Numbered from the stretch's first letter, positions 8,205-17,779 are shown. The stretch: 64,000 nt of DNA from an uncultured Olsenella sp. (GCA_949290055.1 CASEQJ010000001.1:1-64000), one strand, 5' to 3'. Notes: a model not told the origin generated them from the sequence alone. Program-made: numbers and translations.

Positions 8205-9419
8205 CTATGGATGGGAGGCACAGGGACGGCCGAGCGCGACAAGCGCGACCGCGAGCGCCGCGAGGACCGGCCACGCACCGGCGAGCGTGAGCGCCGCCAC
8301 GGCGGGCCCGCTCGCCGCTGACCCCGCGAGGCCGCCAGCGCGCAGGGCGATCGACTGCACGGACGCCATGCCGGAGCGCTCGCGTGAGGGGACGGCGTTG
8401 TGGAGCACGGTCTGCTCGACCACGCTGCGCGCGCCAAGGGCGAGGTAGAGCGCCACGTAGACGGCCACGAACACGGGCACGCTCGCGGCGGCCGAGAAGA
8501 GCGCGAGGCAGACGATCGCCGCCACCTGCAGTACCAGGTAGAGCCCGCGCCGCCCGTGCGCGCCAGACGCCGCGCTTCCCCAGCGCATCGCCGCCGCGCT
8601 GCCGATCGCCGCCGCGCCCATGCCCGCGCAGTTGACGAAGCCCAGCAGCCACGTGCCGCCCGCGCCCACGAGACCCTCGAAGGCGAGCTGCCAGTACGTC
8701 TCCACGGCGACCATCACCACACCGGCCGAAGCGGAGGCAGCGAGCACCAGGCGGATGTCGCCCGGACGGGCGAGCGTCGCGCGCATGTCGGCGAGGGTGG
8801 CGCGCAGTCGCTCGTGCACCGGGGCACCCGAGCGCACGTCCGGCGGGAAGAGGGCAATGCCACCCGCCAGCGCAGCCGCCCCGGATGCAATGATGCACGC
8901 GATGAGCAGCACGTAGCTGGGATCGAGCGTCGCCAGCACGCCGCCGGCAACGGCGCCCGCGCCCACGCCCGCGGACTCCAGCAGCGCGAGCCTCCCGTTG
9001 AGCGCGTCGAGCGCAGCGAGGCGCTCCGAAGCCTCCGGGTGCTCCGCCACCGCGCGATCCAGCTCGACCGCCTCGAGCGTCCCCGTGCGCGCCGCGAGGG
9101 CAAGCCCGCGCAGGACACCCGAGAGCGCCACCACGGCGAGGCTCGGGGTCGCGAGCAGCACCACGTAGGTCGCCACCTGCAGCGCCATCGAGAGCGCGAA
9201 GACCCGCCGGCGCCCCAGCACGTCCGCAGCGATGCCGCTCGGTACCTCGAGGAGGCACGTGACCACGGTCGTCACACCCACCACGAGCGGCAGCGTCGCC
9301 AGCGTGGCGCCGCGGGCGAGCAGCATGAGTGAGAGCACGGGCGCGGCAAGGCCCGTCCCCAGATGGATCAGCAGGAACACGAGCGCGTGCGAGACGGACA
9401 GAACGCGGTTCTTCTCCAT
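8205..9419 (-). CDS. MFS transporter (multidrug-efflux type)
   Basis: 404 residues with about 12 hydrophobic helices. The ATG is preceded by GGGGAGGGG at 7 nt. The loop between helices 2 and 3 carries EVPSGIAADVLGRRRVFALS, the usual MFS motif A (G-x-x-x-D-x-x-GRR). It lies 67 nt downstream of a helix-turn-helix regulator on the same strand and is probably controlled by it. The substrate cannot be inferred. Confidence 0.85.
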   Translation of the reverse strand: MEKNRVLSVSHALVFLLIHLGTGLAAPVLSLMLLARGATLATLPLVVGVTTVVTCLLEVPSGIAADVLGRRRVFALSMALQVATYVVLLATPSLAVVALSGVLRGLALAARTGTLEAVELDRAVAEHPEASERLAALDALNGRLALLESAGVGAGAVAGGVLATLDPSYVLLIACIIASGAAALAGGIALFPPDVRSGAPVHERLRATLADMRATLARPGDIRLVLAASASAGVVMVAVETYWQLAFEGLVGAGGTWLLGFVNCAGMGAAAIGSAAAMRWGSAASGAHGRRGLYLVLQVAAIVCLALFSAAASVPVFVAVYVALYLALGARSVVEQTVLHNAVPSRERSGMASVQSIALRAGGLAGSAASGPAVAALTLAGAWPVLAALAVALVALGRPCASHP

Positions 9420-9486
9420 GACGAACCCCTCCCCTGTAGGGCCTTCTACGAGTTAGGTTGTGCGGATGGTCATGCAGAGGCGGCGC

Positions 9487-10056
9487 CTACGCCGAGAAGC
9501 TCCTATGCGGGTAGCAGGCCACGCTGAACTCCCAGGGCACCGCGCCCTCCTGCGGCTGGTCGTACTTCTCGACAAACGCGCGCACCACGTCCTGGAACTC
9601 CCGCGCCGCGTCCTCCGTAAGGTACATCACGCCGCTGAGCAGCTCGCCGTGGGCAAGGCCCAGCTCCTTCTCGCGCTCCACCGCGCCCGACGTCGCGTAG
9701 GCGTGCAGTCCCGCAAAGACCTGCTGGTTGAGGTAGTCCACGAGGAACATCTTCTCCTCCTGGAGGTCCCCGCCCTCGTTGGCGCGCAGCGACACGTCCG
9801 TGGGCACGGCCCGCCAGTAGCGCGCGGTGATGCCGCGGATGACCTCTGTGTGGTCGAGCTCCACGAGCCCGAGCGACTCGAGCTTCTTCATGTGGTGCGT
9901 GACCGAGGAGGCGGAGATGCCCATGGCGTCGGCCAGCTGCTTGCACGTGGCCGGCTGCGCGAGGACCTGCATTTCGTGCAGCAGGCGCTGGCGCTGCGGG
10001 TTCATGTAGACGTCCAGCTGCTCGCGCGTCGTGATGTCCAGGGTCTTCTTGGCCAT
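9487..10056 (-). CDS. Winged-helix transcriptional regulator (ArsR/MarR-like)
   Basis: 189 residues. The N-terminal winged helix (about 15-90) contains TCKQLADAMGISASSVTHHM followed by KKLESLGLVE, a classic ArsR-type HTH. The C-terminal half is helical and may bind a ligand. An AAAGGAGG-like site precedes the ATG. A very good promoter lies just upstream, and the TTACA/TGTAA inverted repeat in its spacer suggests autoregulation. It is the first gene of a two-gene unit with the MFS transporter. Confidence 0.85.
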   Translation of the reverse strand: MAKKTLDITTREQLDVYMNPQRQRLLHEMQVLAQPATCKQLADAMGISASSVTHHMKKLESLGLVELDHTEVIRGITARYWRAVPTDVSLRANEGGDLQEEKMFLVDYLNQQVFAGLHAYATSGAVEREKELGLAHGELLSGVMYLTEDAAREFQDVVRAFVEKYDQPQEGAVPWEFSVACYPHRSFSA

Positions 10057-10085
10057 GGGACCTCCTTTTCCAATCGTTGCACGCT

Positions 10086-10114
10086 ATAGTACGTTACACG
10101 TTATGTAATGTCAA
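10086..10114 (-). promoter_or_regulatory. Sigma-70-type promoter with operator-like spacer for the regulator-MFS unit
   Basis: On the minus strand, -35 TTGACA (10109-10114), a 17-bp spacer and -10 TACTAT (10086-10091). The spacer holds the imperfect palindrome TTACATAACGTGTAA, a plausible binding site for the regulator itself. Confidence 0.75.
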
Positions 10115-10188
10115 CAGCCAGCATCTCCCGTTGGAAGCGAGAAGAACGGGGTACGATGCCGCTAATGCACCCGGCCCGAAGGAGCCCC

Positions 10189-11400
10189 ATGAGCAACCAC
10201 GAAGCGCCCGCGCCCGCCGAGAGCCGCAAGATCTCCGTCCTTCTCAAGGTCTACGGCGTCTACTGCCTCGTTACGGCAGTCGCCGTACTCGCACTGATCG
10301 CACTCATAGCGATCCCGCTCGCACAGTACGGCGCGGACCTCTTCCGCGAGCGCCACGACGTCACGCTCACCATGACGCTCGTCGCCGTCCAGCTCGTCAC
10401 CATGTTCGTGGCGTCTGTCGGCTACGTCGCCTTTGGCGTGCTCGTGCTCAAGAACCGCCGCCGGCACGTGGCGCAGATCGCCTATGCGCTGCTCGGCGTG
10501 GGCGTCGTCAACATTATTCTGGAGATCATGCTCAATGGCTTTGGCGACAACCTGATCTACGACGGGATTCGCCTCGCCGTCCTTCTCGTCATATCCGTAA
10601 CCGTTGACCCCACGCTGATTTCGGAGCGCCGGCTCCAGCGCAAGCTGCGCGACATGGAGACCGAGGAGGAGGCCGAGGCGGGCACGCTCGGGCGCGCCAA
10701 GGGCGACCGCGGCTTCATTGAGCTGGACTTCTTCAACCTGTTCTGGGTCTTTGTGGTCTGCTGCGTGCTGGGGCTGATCATTGAGACCGTCTACCACATG
10801 GTCGTCGTGGACCCGGGCGTCTACCAGGACCGCGCCGGCATGCTCTACGGGCCCTTCTCGCCGATCTACGGCTTTGGCGCCGTGCTCATGACCGTAGCGC
10901 TCAACCGCTTCTACAAGGCCAATCCCGTGGTTATTTTCCTGGTGTCCGCCGTAATCGGCGGTCTCTTTGAGGCGACGGTCTCCTGGTTCATGCAGGTCGG
11001 CTTTGGCGCCGTGGCCTGGGACTACTCGGGCTCCACGATCTTCGGGCTCTTCCCGGACCCGATCGCCGCGCTCTTCCAGGGCCGCACCTCCACGCTCTTC
11101 ATGTGCATGTGGGGCGCGCTGGGCTTCGTCTGGATCAAGGTCTGCCTGCCGTGGCTGCTGAAGCTGATCAACCTCATTCCCTGGCAGGCCCGCTACTCGC
11201 TCACCACGCTTTGCGCCGTGCTCATGCTCGTGAACGGCGTCATGACGCTGCAGTCGCTGGAGTGCTGGTACCAGCGCGAGAGCGGTCTGGCGCCCACCTC
11301 GCCGGTCGAGGAGTTCTACGCCGAGCACTACGACGACGCCTACATGGCGCACCGCTTCCAGTCCATGACGATCACGCCCGAGGACTCCGCCCGCGCGTAG
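10189..11400 (+). CDS. CmpB-family (ABC_trans_CmpB) membrane protein
   Basis: 403 residues. The ATG at 10189 was chosen because AAGGAG lies 4 nt upstream. The N-terminal half has four helices of lower conservation. The C-terminal half carries the family core: a helix ending in GLIIETVYHM, then RAGMLYGPFSPIYGFGAVLM, and further helices around residues 250-380. CmpB proteins are annotated as putative ABC-transporter permeases, but no ATPase gene is adjacent, so this may be a stand-alone membrane protein. It is divergent from the HTH regulator and convergent with the TetR gene. Confidence 0.8.
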   Translation: MSNHEAPAPAESRKISVLLKVYGVYCLVTAVAVLALIALIAIPLAQYGADLFRERHDVTLTMTLVAVQLVTMFVASVGYVAFGVLVLKNRRRHVAQIAYALLGVGVVNIILEIMLNGFGDNLIYDGIRLAVLLVISVTVDPTLISERRLQRKLRDMETEEEAEAGTLGRAKGDRGFIELDFFNLFWVFVVCCVLGLIIETVYHMVVVDPGVYQDRAGMLYGPFSPIYGFGAVLMTVALNRFYKANPVVIFLVSAVIGGLFEATVSWFMQVGFGAVAWDYSGSTIFGLFPDPIAALFQGRTSTLFMCMWGALGFVWIKVCLPWLLKLINLIPWQARYSLTTLCAVLMLVNGVMTLQSLECWYQRESGLAPTSPVEEFYAEHYDDAYMAHRFQSMTITPEDSARA

Positions 11401-11410
11401 TGGGTACGCG

Positions 11411-12031
11411 TCAGCCAGTCACGGCGTCACGCGTGCGCGCCCGGCCGAGAAGGGCCATGACGTCGCGAGGCTCCCTTCCAAGAACCTCGGACACGCGCGC
11501 CACGAGCCACAGGTGCCGCTCGTGAAGGAAGGCAATCGAGACGCGGCGCTTGGCGTCGGTCGAGACGCTGGCGCGGGCGAGCATCCCTACCAGGCCGCCC
11601 ACCGCGTACTCGAGCTGCGCCACGACCTCGTCGGGCAGCGGACCGCCGTCCGGGCACAGCGCCGCCTCCCAGAGGCGCAGCACGGCGTCGAGCGCAACCT
11701 CGTAGACCGCGCTCATGCCGCCTCGGCCGAGCAATAGGCACACGCGCTCGAGGCTACGCGTCACCGCCGGGTTCTCCTCGGGCGTCTCCTCCCCTGCGGC
11801 GAGCTCCAGAAACGAGTGGCCCTCGCGGTCGGAGTCGAGCAGCTCCCGCGCGAGCGCCCAGGAGACCAAGTGGTCGAGGTCAGAGAAGTGGTAGTAGAAC
11901 GAGCCCCTGCTCACGCCTGCGACCTCAATCACGTCACCGACCGAAAGGCCGGTGAGCGCGCGCGTCACCAGACAGCCCCAGAGGGCGTCCGCAAGGCACG
12001 TCTTCATGCGGTCGGCAACGTGTTCGCTCAT
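11411..12031 (-). CDS. TetR-family transcriptional regulator
   Basis: 206 residues. The N-terminal HTH contains LSVGDVIEVAGVSRGSFYYH followed by FSDLDHLVSW, the standard TetR DNA-binding block, then an all-helical ligand domain. AAGGAG precedes the ATG, which overlaps the stop codon of the giant activator gene (ATGA). The regulator is therefore co-translated with that gene and probably controls it. Confidence 0.88.
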   Translation of the reverse strand: MSEHVADRMKTCLADALWGCLVTRALTGLSVGDVIEVAGVSRGSFYYHFSDLDHLVSWALARELLDSDREGHSFLELAAGEETPEENPAVTRSLERVCLLLGRGGMSAVYEVALDAVLRLWEAALCPDGGPLPDEVVAQLEYAVGGLVGMLARASVSTDAKRRVSIAFLHERHLWLVARVSEVLGREPRDVMALLGRARTRDAVTG

Positions 12032-15000
12032 GGCCTCTCCTTCGAGTCCGGCTCCACGTCGGGTCGCGCGTCCATGACGAGCATCTGCAGGCGGTTCTCA
12101 ATGTTTGCCTGGCTCACGTCCGGGTCGTAGTCGAGCGGCAGCAGCTGCGCGTCGGGATAGAGCTCCTTCACGCGCTTTATTATGCCGCGACCCACCACGT
12201 GGTTGGGCAGACAGCCAAACGGTTGAAGGATCACGAAGTTGCGCACGCCGCGCTCTGCCTGCTCCAGGATCTCCGCGGGAATAAGAATGCCCTCGCCCGC
12301 GTCGAAGGTGTGGTGAATGATCGGGTCGCTCTTCTCGGCCAGCTCTGCCATGCTCGCAGGGCGCTCGTAGAGCGGGAAGTTCCGCGCGATCCGGTCGACC
12401 AGGGCAAGGGCGGTCGAGAAGAGCCTGTCCGCCAGCGCGTTCCACGCGCGCTCGCGCGCGGGAATGTCCGCGTGGTACTCGCGGGCTTGCGCGTGCTTGT
12501 AGGAGTAGCTCTTGCGAATGACGTCGGCCATGCGCGCCTCCACGACCTCCAGGCCGTTCGCCTCGAGGTAGCGCTCGATCTCGTGGTTGGCGCCGGGGTG
12601 GAAGTTGAGCAGGTACTCGCCGACGATAAGGACGCGCGGCCGCGGGTGGGAGCGGTCGTGCGGCACCGCCGAGAGCTCCTCGAGTCCGCGCGCAAACGCG
12701 TCGAGCGCGCCGCGGGCCCCGCGCGCGACGACGCCGTCGATGAGACCGTCCATCGCCCGCTCGAAGGCGGCGTCGGCGGCGCCCGGCTCGATCTCGTACG
12801 GGCGCACCTTGCGCAGCAGCGCCTCGTAGACGTCCACCATGGCTATGCCCAGCACGAAGTTCGCCGACGCGGGCACGCCCAGGCGAAATCCCGGGTGCAA
12901 ATTGTGCGAGTCCGCACCGTCGTTCGTGAGTATGGGCACCTGGGCGTAGCCGGCGTCGTCAAGCGCCTTGCGCAGAAGGGCGCCGTAGTGCGTGAGGCGA
13001 CAGTCCCCCACGTACTTGGCCATCATGACCGCCGTGCGGTCGGGGTCGTGCCCGCCGCGCTCGAGCTCGGCCAGAACCTCGCCGATCACGATCTGCGCCG
13101 GGAAGCAGATGTCGTTGTGCACGTAGCGCTTGCCGAGCCGGATGGCCTCCTCACGACCGATCTCCAGCGGCACCGCGCGCAGGCCCTGGCGGCTCACCAC
13201 GGCCGCCATGAGGCGCGAGAACGCATGGCTGGTGTTGGGGACGATCACCTCGTAGACCTTCTCGTCCCCGCGCCCGAACTTCACGGGGTACGGGTCCGTG
13301 AGCGGCTGCGGGTTCGCCGCGCCGCCAGCCGCCCGCTCCGCCGCGCGCCGCTCGCGCACGGTCTCCACGAACGAGCGCACGCGGATGCCGAGCGGGCCCG
13401 TGGCGTCGGATTCGTCCAGCTTGAGGATCAGCGGGGCCTTCTCGCCGATCTCGTGCATGAGGCGGACGATCTCGTCCGAGAGGTAGGCGTCGTGGCCGCA
13501 GCCAAAGCTCACGAGCTGCACGTACTCCAGGCGCGGGTCACGCGCGGCGATCACGGCCGAACCGAGCATCCGCTCGTGGAAGTTGTTCACCACGTCGATG
13601 CGGCTGGCCGAGAGGTCCACGTCGTGGACGCCCGGCACCGCGTCCGCCGTGAGCACGGGCACGCCCATCCGCACGAAGGCGTCCGGCAGCTCGTGGTTCA
13701 CGAGCGCGTCGTTCTGGTACGGGCGGGAGGCGAGCACCACCGCGTAGCCGCCGTCGCGCCCCACCTGCTCGAGAACCTCGCGCCCGCGACGCTCAAGCTC
13801 CTCGCGGAAGGCGCGCTGGGCCGAGGCGGCCTGCCGGATCGCCGAGCGGGCCTGGACGCGGGTGACGCCCGCCCAGTCGCGCAGCCAGCCCATGAGCTGC
13901 GCCTCACGGTCCCTGTCGCTGTACCAGTGGAAGAGCGGCGCGTCAAAGGGGATGCCCCAGCGGCGCTCCGGGTTGTCGGAGTTTCTCACCACGAGCGGGT
14001 AGCCCTTGACCACGGCGCACATGGACTGGCTCGTGGGCGAGGCATTGTCCGAGGGGACCGTGGTGATCGAGGGCATGAGGATGCGGTCCACGCCGGCGTC
14101 GCGCAGGTCGCGTAGGTGGCCGTGGACGAGCTTGGCCGGAAAGCACACCGTGTCCGAGGTCACGGCCGGCAGTCCCCGCTCGTACATGGCGCGCGTGCTC
14201 TTGCGCGAGAGGTGCACGCGGTAGCCCACGGCGCGCACGAGCGTGGTCCAAAACGGCGCCCACTCCCAGAGCGCAAGCACGCGCGGCAGGCCGATCACGG
14301 GTGCGTCGTCGCCGAGGTCGCGCACGGGCTCCACGGGGTAGTCGCGAAAGAGCAGCCGCTCGCGCTCCGCAAAGAGGTTGGGCACGCGGGCGGCGCGCTC
14401 GCGGACCTTGCGCTCCTGAGCACGGACGTCCTCGTCGTGCGGGTCCCCCACGACCTCACCGCGCGGGCAGCGGTTGCCCGTGACCCACGAGGCGCCACTC
14501 GAGAACGTGATCCGCGTTCTGCTGCAGTGGTTCTGGCAGAACGGGCAGCGCAGGCCCGTCTCGGTCTCGTAGGAGAAGCCCGCGAGCGCGTCGAAGCCCA
14601 CGAACGACGTGCGCGGCAGGTGGCCGGTCGCCCGCAGGCCCTCCTCGGCGCGCTCGCGCACGAGCTGGGCCACGCCGATGGCCCCCATGAGGCCGGCGTG
14701 CGGGGAGCGCGTGACGGGGCGGCCCACGCGCTGCTCGAAGGCGCGCAGCACCGCGTCGTTCAGGAACGTGCCGCCCTGCACCACGATCTTCTCGCCCAGC
14801 GCGTCCATGCTCGGCACGCGAACGACCTTGGTGAACACGTTCTCGATGATCGAGCGGCAGAGGCCGGCCATGATGTCGTCCGGGGTTGCGCCGTTGCGCT
14901 GCTCGGTCACGATGGAGCTCGTCATGAAGACGGTGCAGCGGCTGCCGAGGCGCGCCGGGGCGCTCGCGCGGAAGGCCGCCTCGGCGATGCCCTCCACCGG

Positions 15001-16458
15001 GATGCCGAGCGTTCCCGCAAAGGTCTCCAGGAAGGAGCCGCAGCCCGACGAGCACGCCTCGTTGACCACCACGTTGGTGATTATGCCGTGGTCGAGCCAG
15101 ATGGCCTTCATGTCCTGGCCGCCGATGTCCAGCACGAAGGTGGCATCGGGCACGAGGTCGCGGACCGCGCGGGCGTGCGCCACGGTCTCCACGACGTGGT
15201 AGTCCGCGCCAAACGCTTTGGCAAACATGAGCTCGCCGTAGCCCGTGGTGCCCACGCCCACGACCTCAAGCTCGTGACCGGCGGCGCGGTGGCGCTCGCC
15301 CAGCTCGCGCAGGGCGCGGGCGGCAACTTCGAGCGGGGCGCCCTCGTTGGAGGCGTAGAAGGAGTCCACGAGCGCGCCGCCCTCGTCGAGCAGGGCAAAC
15401 TTGGTGGTGGTGCTGCCGGAGTCGATGCCCAGGTAGCAGCGCAGGACGCCGTCTTCTGGCGCGGCCGGGGCGGGGTCTGCCGGCGCGGCGTGGCGCCGCT
15501 CGAAGTCCGCGCGCTCCTCGGCGGACGAGAAGAACGGGCGGGCAGGTTCCTCGTACGCGGCGACGGGGGTCCGGTCGAGCTCCTCGAGCGCCGCCGTTGC
15601 CGCCGCGACGTCGAGCGCGGCGGGCCGGTCGGCGAAGAGCTCCGTGGTCGCGAGGGCCGCGCCGAGCGCCATGATCGTCTCGGCGTGCTCGGGGACGAGC
15701 GCCTCGTCCGCGGCGAGCCCCAGCCGCTCGGAGAAGACCCGCACGAGCGTCGGGTCAAAGGTGAGCGGGCCGCCCTCAAAGACGACGGGCGCCACAATGT
15801 CCAGGCCCTGGGCGAGGCCGCCAATCGTCTGCTTGGCAATGGCGTGCAGGGCGGAGAGCGCAATGTCGGCCCTGGAGACGCCCTGGTTGATCAGGGGCTG
15901 AATGTCGGTCTTGGCGTAGACGCCGCAGCGACCGGAAATGTCGTAGACCGTGGTACCGGTGGCGGCGAGGGAGTCGTAGTCCTCCGGCGCCACCTTGAGC
16001 AGGGAGGCGATCTCGTCCAGGAAGGCGCCGGTGCCGCCCGCGCACGAGCCGTTCATGCGCATGTTGGAGACCGTGAGCTCGCCGGTGCGGGGGTCGCGCT
16101 CGAAGAAGACGATCTTGGCGTCCTGGCCGCCGAGCTCGATGGCGGTGCGGGCCTCGGGGTAGAGCGCGCGCACGGCAATGGAGTTGGCAACGACCTCCTG
16201 CACGTAGGGCAGGTGGAGGGCGTCGGCGAGCGCGGGCGCGCCGGAGCCGGTGAGCGCCGCGCGGAAGGTGGCACCCGGGAGGGCGGCGGCGAGCTCCGTC
16301 AGAACGGCGGCCGCCGTGTGCGCCTGGCGCGCGCCGTGGCGCACGTAGCGCGAGAAGACCGTGGCCCCGTCCGACGCGAGCGCCACGACCTTGACCGTCG
16401 TGGAACCGACGTCGATGCCGACCCGGAGTTCTTCTCGCCGCTCGTTCTTCTCGCCCAT
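12028..16458 (-). CDS. Giant 2-hydroxyacyl-CoA dehydratase activator-like protein (double ASKHA + DUF2229 + dehydratase-like)
   Basis: 1476 residues. The ATG at 16458 was chosen for its AGGGGG site. Two BcrAD/HgdC-type ASKHA ATPase domains are visible: GIDVGSTT at residues 14-21 with its cluster cysteine in NGSCAGGTG (C139), and GIDSGSTTTK near 354 with ACSSGCGS (C469, C473). A Cys-rich knuckle follows (FCQNHC and RCPRGEV, about 641-665). Then comes a DUF2229-type region (about 720-960, with CFPAKLVHGH) and a dehydratase-D-like C-terminus. In known systems the activator injects electrons into 2-hydroxyacyl-CoA dehydratases through a [4Fe-4S] cluster. These long multidomain proteins are common in anaerobes, but their substrate is unknown. 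Confidence 0.88.
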   Translation of the reverse strand: MGEKNERREELRVGIDVGSTTVKVVALASDGATVFSRYVRHGARQAHTAAAVLTELAAALPGATFRAALTGSGAPALADALHLPYVQEVVANSIAVRALYPEARTAIELGGQDAKIVFFERDPRTGELTVSNMRMNGSCAGGTGAFLDEIASLLKVAPEDYDSLAATGTTVYDISGRCGVYAKTDIQPLINQGVSRADIALSALHAIAKQTIGGLAQGLDIVAPVVFEGGPLTFDPTLVRVFSERLGLAADEALVPEHAETIMALGAALATTELFADRPAALDVAAATAALEELDRTPVAAYEEPARPFFSSAEERADFERRHAAPADPAPAAPEDGVLRCYLGIDSGSTTTKFALLDEGGALVDSFYASNEGAPLEVAARALRELGERHRAAGHELEVVGVGTTGYGELMFAKAFGADYHVVETVAHARAVRDLVPDATFVLDIGGQDMKAIWLDHGIITNVVVNEACSSGCGSFLETFAGTLGIPVEGIAEAAFRASAPARLGSRCTVFMTSSIVTEQRNGATPDDIMAGLCRSIIENVFTKVVRVPSMDALGEKIVVQGGTFLNDAVLRAFEQRVGRPVTRSPHAGLMGAIGVAQLVRERAEEGLRATGHLPRTSFVGFDALAGFSYETETGLRCPFCQNHCSRTRITFSSGASWVTGNRCPRGEVVGDPHDEDVRAQERKVRERAARVPNLFAERERLLFRDYPVEPVRDLGDDAPVIGLPRVLALWEWAPFWTTLVRAVGYRVHLSRKSTRAMYERGLPAVTSDTVCFPAKLVHGHLRDLRDAGVDRILMPSITTVPSDNASPTSQSMCAVVKGYPLVVRNSDNPERRWGIPFDAPLFHWYSDRDREAQLMGWLRDWAGVTRVQARSAIRQAASAQRAFREELERRGREVLEQVGRDGGYAVVLASRPYQNDALVNHELPDAFVRMGVPVLTADAVPGVHDVDLSASRIDVVNNFHERMLGSAVIAARDPRLEYVQLVSFGCGHDAYLSDEIVRLMHEIGEKAPLILKLDESDATGPLGIRVRSFVETVRERRAAERAAGGAANPQPLTDPYPVKFGRGDEKVYEVIVPNTSHAFSRLMAAVVSRQGLRAVPLEIGREEAIRLGKRYVHNDICFPAQIVIGEVLAELERGGHDPDRTAVMMAKYVGDCRLTHYGALLRKALDDAGYAQVPILTNDGADSHNLHPGFRLGVPASANFVLGIAMVDVYEALLRKVRPYEIEPGAADAAFERAMDGLIDGVVARGARGALDAFARGLEELSAVPHDRSHPRPRVLIVGEYLLNFHPGANHEIERYLEANGLEVVEARMADVIRKSYSYKHAQAREYHADIPARERAWNALADRLFSTALALVDRIARNFPLYERPASMAELAEKSDPIIHHTFDAGEGILIPAEILEQAERGVRNFVILQPFGCLPNHVVGRGIIKRVKELYPDAQLLPLDYDPDVSQANIENRLQMLVMDARPDVEPDSKERP
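16428..16455 (+). repeat. Two copies of the dispersed 12-mer GTTCTTCTCGCC at a start codon
   Basis: Exact copies at 16428-16439 and 16444-16455, the second touching the ATG (16456-16458) of the activator gene. They are the closest pair of the dispersed motif in this window; in the protein the motif reads GEKN and then RREE. Confidence 0.7.
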
Positions 16459-16561
16459 GCGTCCCCCTTCGATCTCACGTAGGGGACTGTACCAGTCTCG
16501 CGCGGTTTTTAGACAGGTTGTACAAAAATCACAGGAGGCCCCGCACGCCAACGCCGCCGGA

Positions 16562-16593
16562 AATAACGTACAGAATTGGACAAGTACGTTATT
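16562..16593. repeat. Inverted repeat between lgt and the activator gene
   Basis: Perfect 10-bp arms AATAACGTAC/GTACGTTATT with a 12-nt loop, followed on the plus strand by TTT. It lies about 40 nt after the lgt stop and about 100 nt before the activator start. It may be the lgt terminator or an operator for the activator gene. The remainder of 16459-16633 contains no gene. Confidence 0.6.
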
Positions 16594-16633
16594 TTTACCT
16601 GCGGATATAGAAAGTTGTGCTTAATCGAGCGCG

Positions 16634-17464
16634 TTAATCGGAGGCGGGACCGTCCAGGTACCCTTGCTGTGGTCGGTTGAGCCGGTGCGCCCCCACCAGA
16701 ATCACAATGCCGAGAAGAACGAGCGGCAGGCTCAGGAGCTGGCCCATGGTAATGGGGCCAAAGAGGTAGCCGAGCTGCGCGTCCGGCACGCGGACGAACT
16801 CCACCAGGAAGCGGAAGACGCCGTAGAGCGCCAGGAACGCGCCCATGAAGGTGCCCTGCGGGCGCGGCGGCACGCGGCGCGACAGCGCGTAGAGCACCAC
16901 GAAGATCACCAGGCCCTCGAGCACGGCCTCGTAGAGCTGCGAGGGGTGACGGTACACGCCGCCGCCCGTCTCGAACATGACGCCCCAGGGAAGCGTGGTC
17001 TCCTTGCCCCAGAGCTCGCCGTTCACGAAGTTGGCGCAGCGGCCAAAGAACAGGCCGATCGGCGCGCCAATGACGCCCAGGTCGCAGACTGTGGGAATGG
17101 AAATGCCGTAGCGCCAGCACACCAGGCTGCCGCCCACGACGGCGCCCACGAGCCCGCCGTGGAAGCTCATGCCACCGTGGTTGAGCATGAAGATCTCCAG
17201 CGGGTTCTCGAGGTAGTAGCCCGCCCCATAGAAGACCACGTAGAACAGGCGCGCGCCCACGATTATGCCGAAGACGACGCCGATCACGATCGAGAGCACG
17301 TCGTCGAGAGTGAGCCCGAGCCCCCAGCGCCGCTGCGTGCGCCACATGACCACGCCCGCGCAGACAAAGCCTGCCAGGTAGGCCAGGGCGTACCAGCGCA
17401 CCGTGAGCGGCCCCAGCGCGAAGGCCACGGGGTCGAGCATGTGGTAGATCTCGTCGAGAAACAC
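16634..17464 (-). CDS. lgt: Prolipoprotein diacylglyceryl transferase Lgt
   Basis: 276 residues, seven predicted helices. The Lgt signature GRCANFVNGELWG is at 141-153 and the periplasmic-side HGGMSFHGG block at 96-104. Lgt transfers diacylglycerol from phosphatidylglycerol to the lipobox cysteine of prelipoproteins, which fits the lipoprotein genes in this window. The start is taken as GTG, 14 nt after the NifU-like gene, with a weak GAGAAG site; an internal ATG at codon 9 is the alternative. The gene ends in TAA. Confidence 0.95.
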   Translation of the reverse strand: MFLDEIYHMLDPVAFALGPLTVRWYALAYLAGFVCAGVVMWRTQRRWGLGLTLDDVLSIVIGVVFGIIVGARLFYVVFYGAGYYLENPLEIFMLNHGGMSFHGGLVGAVVGGSLVCWRYGISIPTVCDLGVIGAPIGLFFGRCANFVNGELWGKETTLPWGVMFETGGGVYRHPSQLYEAVLEGLVIFVVLYALSRRVPPRPQGTFMGAFLALYGVFRFLVEFVRVPDAQLGYLFGPITMGQLLSLPLVLLGIVILVGAHRLNRPQQGYLDGPASD

Positions 17465-17478
17465 GTTCTTCTCGCCCG

Positions 17479-17715
17479 CTAGAACGCGGCGGGCTGGACG
17501 CGCGTCACGCCGGGGACGTGCTCCATGAGAATGCGCTCAATGCCCTCGGACATGTCGAGGGAGGAGAGCGGGCAGCCGGCGCAGGCCCCCTGCATCTCCA
17601 GGGTCACGACACCGTCGTCGGTGACGTCTATGAGGGCGATGTCGCCGCCGTCGGCCTGGAGGCTCTGGCGGATGACGTCGAGGGTTGCGTCGAGAAGTGC
17701 GCGGTCAACGGCCAT
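17479..17715 (-). CDS. NifU C-terminal-domain (Nfu-type) iron-sulfur scaffold protein
   Basis: 78 residues, the length of a stand-alone Nfu domain. ADGGDIALIDVTDDGVVTLE and the cluster-binding CAGC motif (C45, C48) are visible, followed by the usual MSEGIERIL helix. Nfu proteins carry and deliver [4Fe-4S] clusters. The ATG at 17715 has AAAGGA upstream. It is probably co-transcribed with lgt. Confidence 0.9.
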   Translation of the reverse strand: MAVDRALLDATLDVIRQSLQADGGDIALIDVTDDGVVTLEMQGACAGCPLSSLDMSEGIERILMEHVPGVTRVQPAAF

Positions 17716-17779
17716 GGTGTTCCTTTCGCTGGGCGCGCGGCGCGGCGGTGCCGGGCGCAGTTGTTGTCCGAGAGACATC

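Noticed and set aside
14116-16482. 788-codon plus-strand open frame opposite the activator gene
   Set aside because: High-GC genes leave long open antisense frames. It lacks domain signatures, and the minus strand encodes clear ASKHA motifs.
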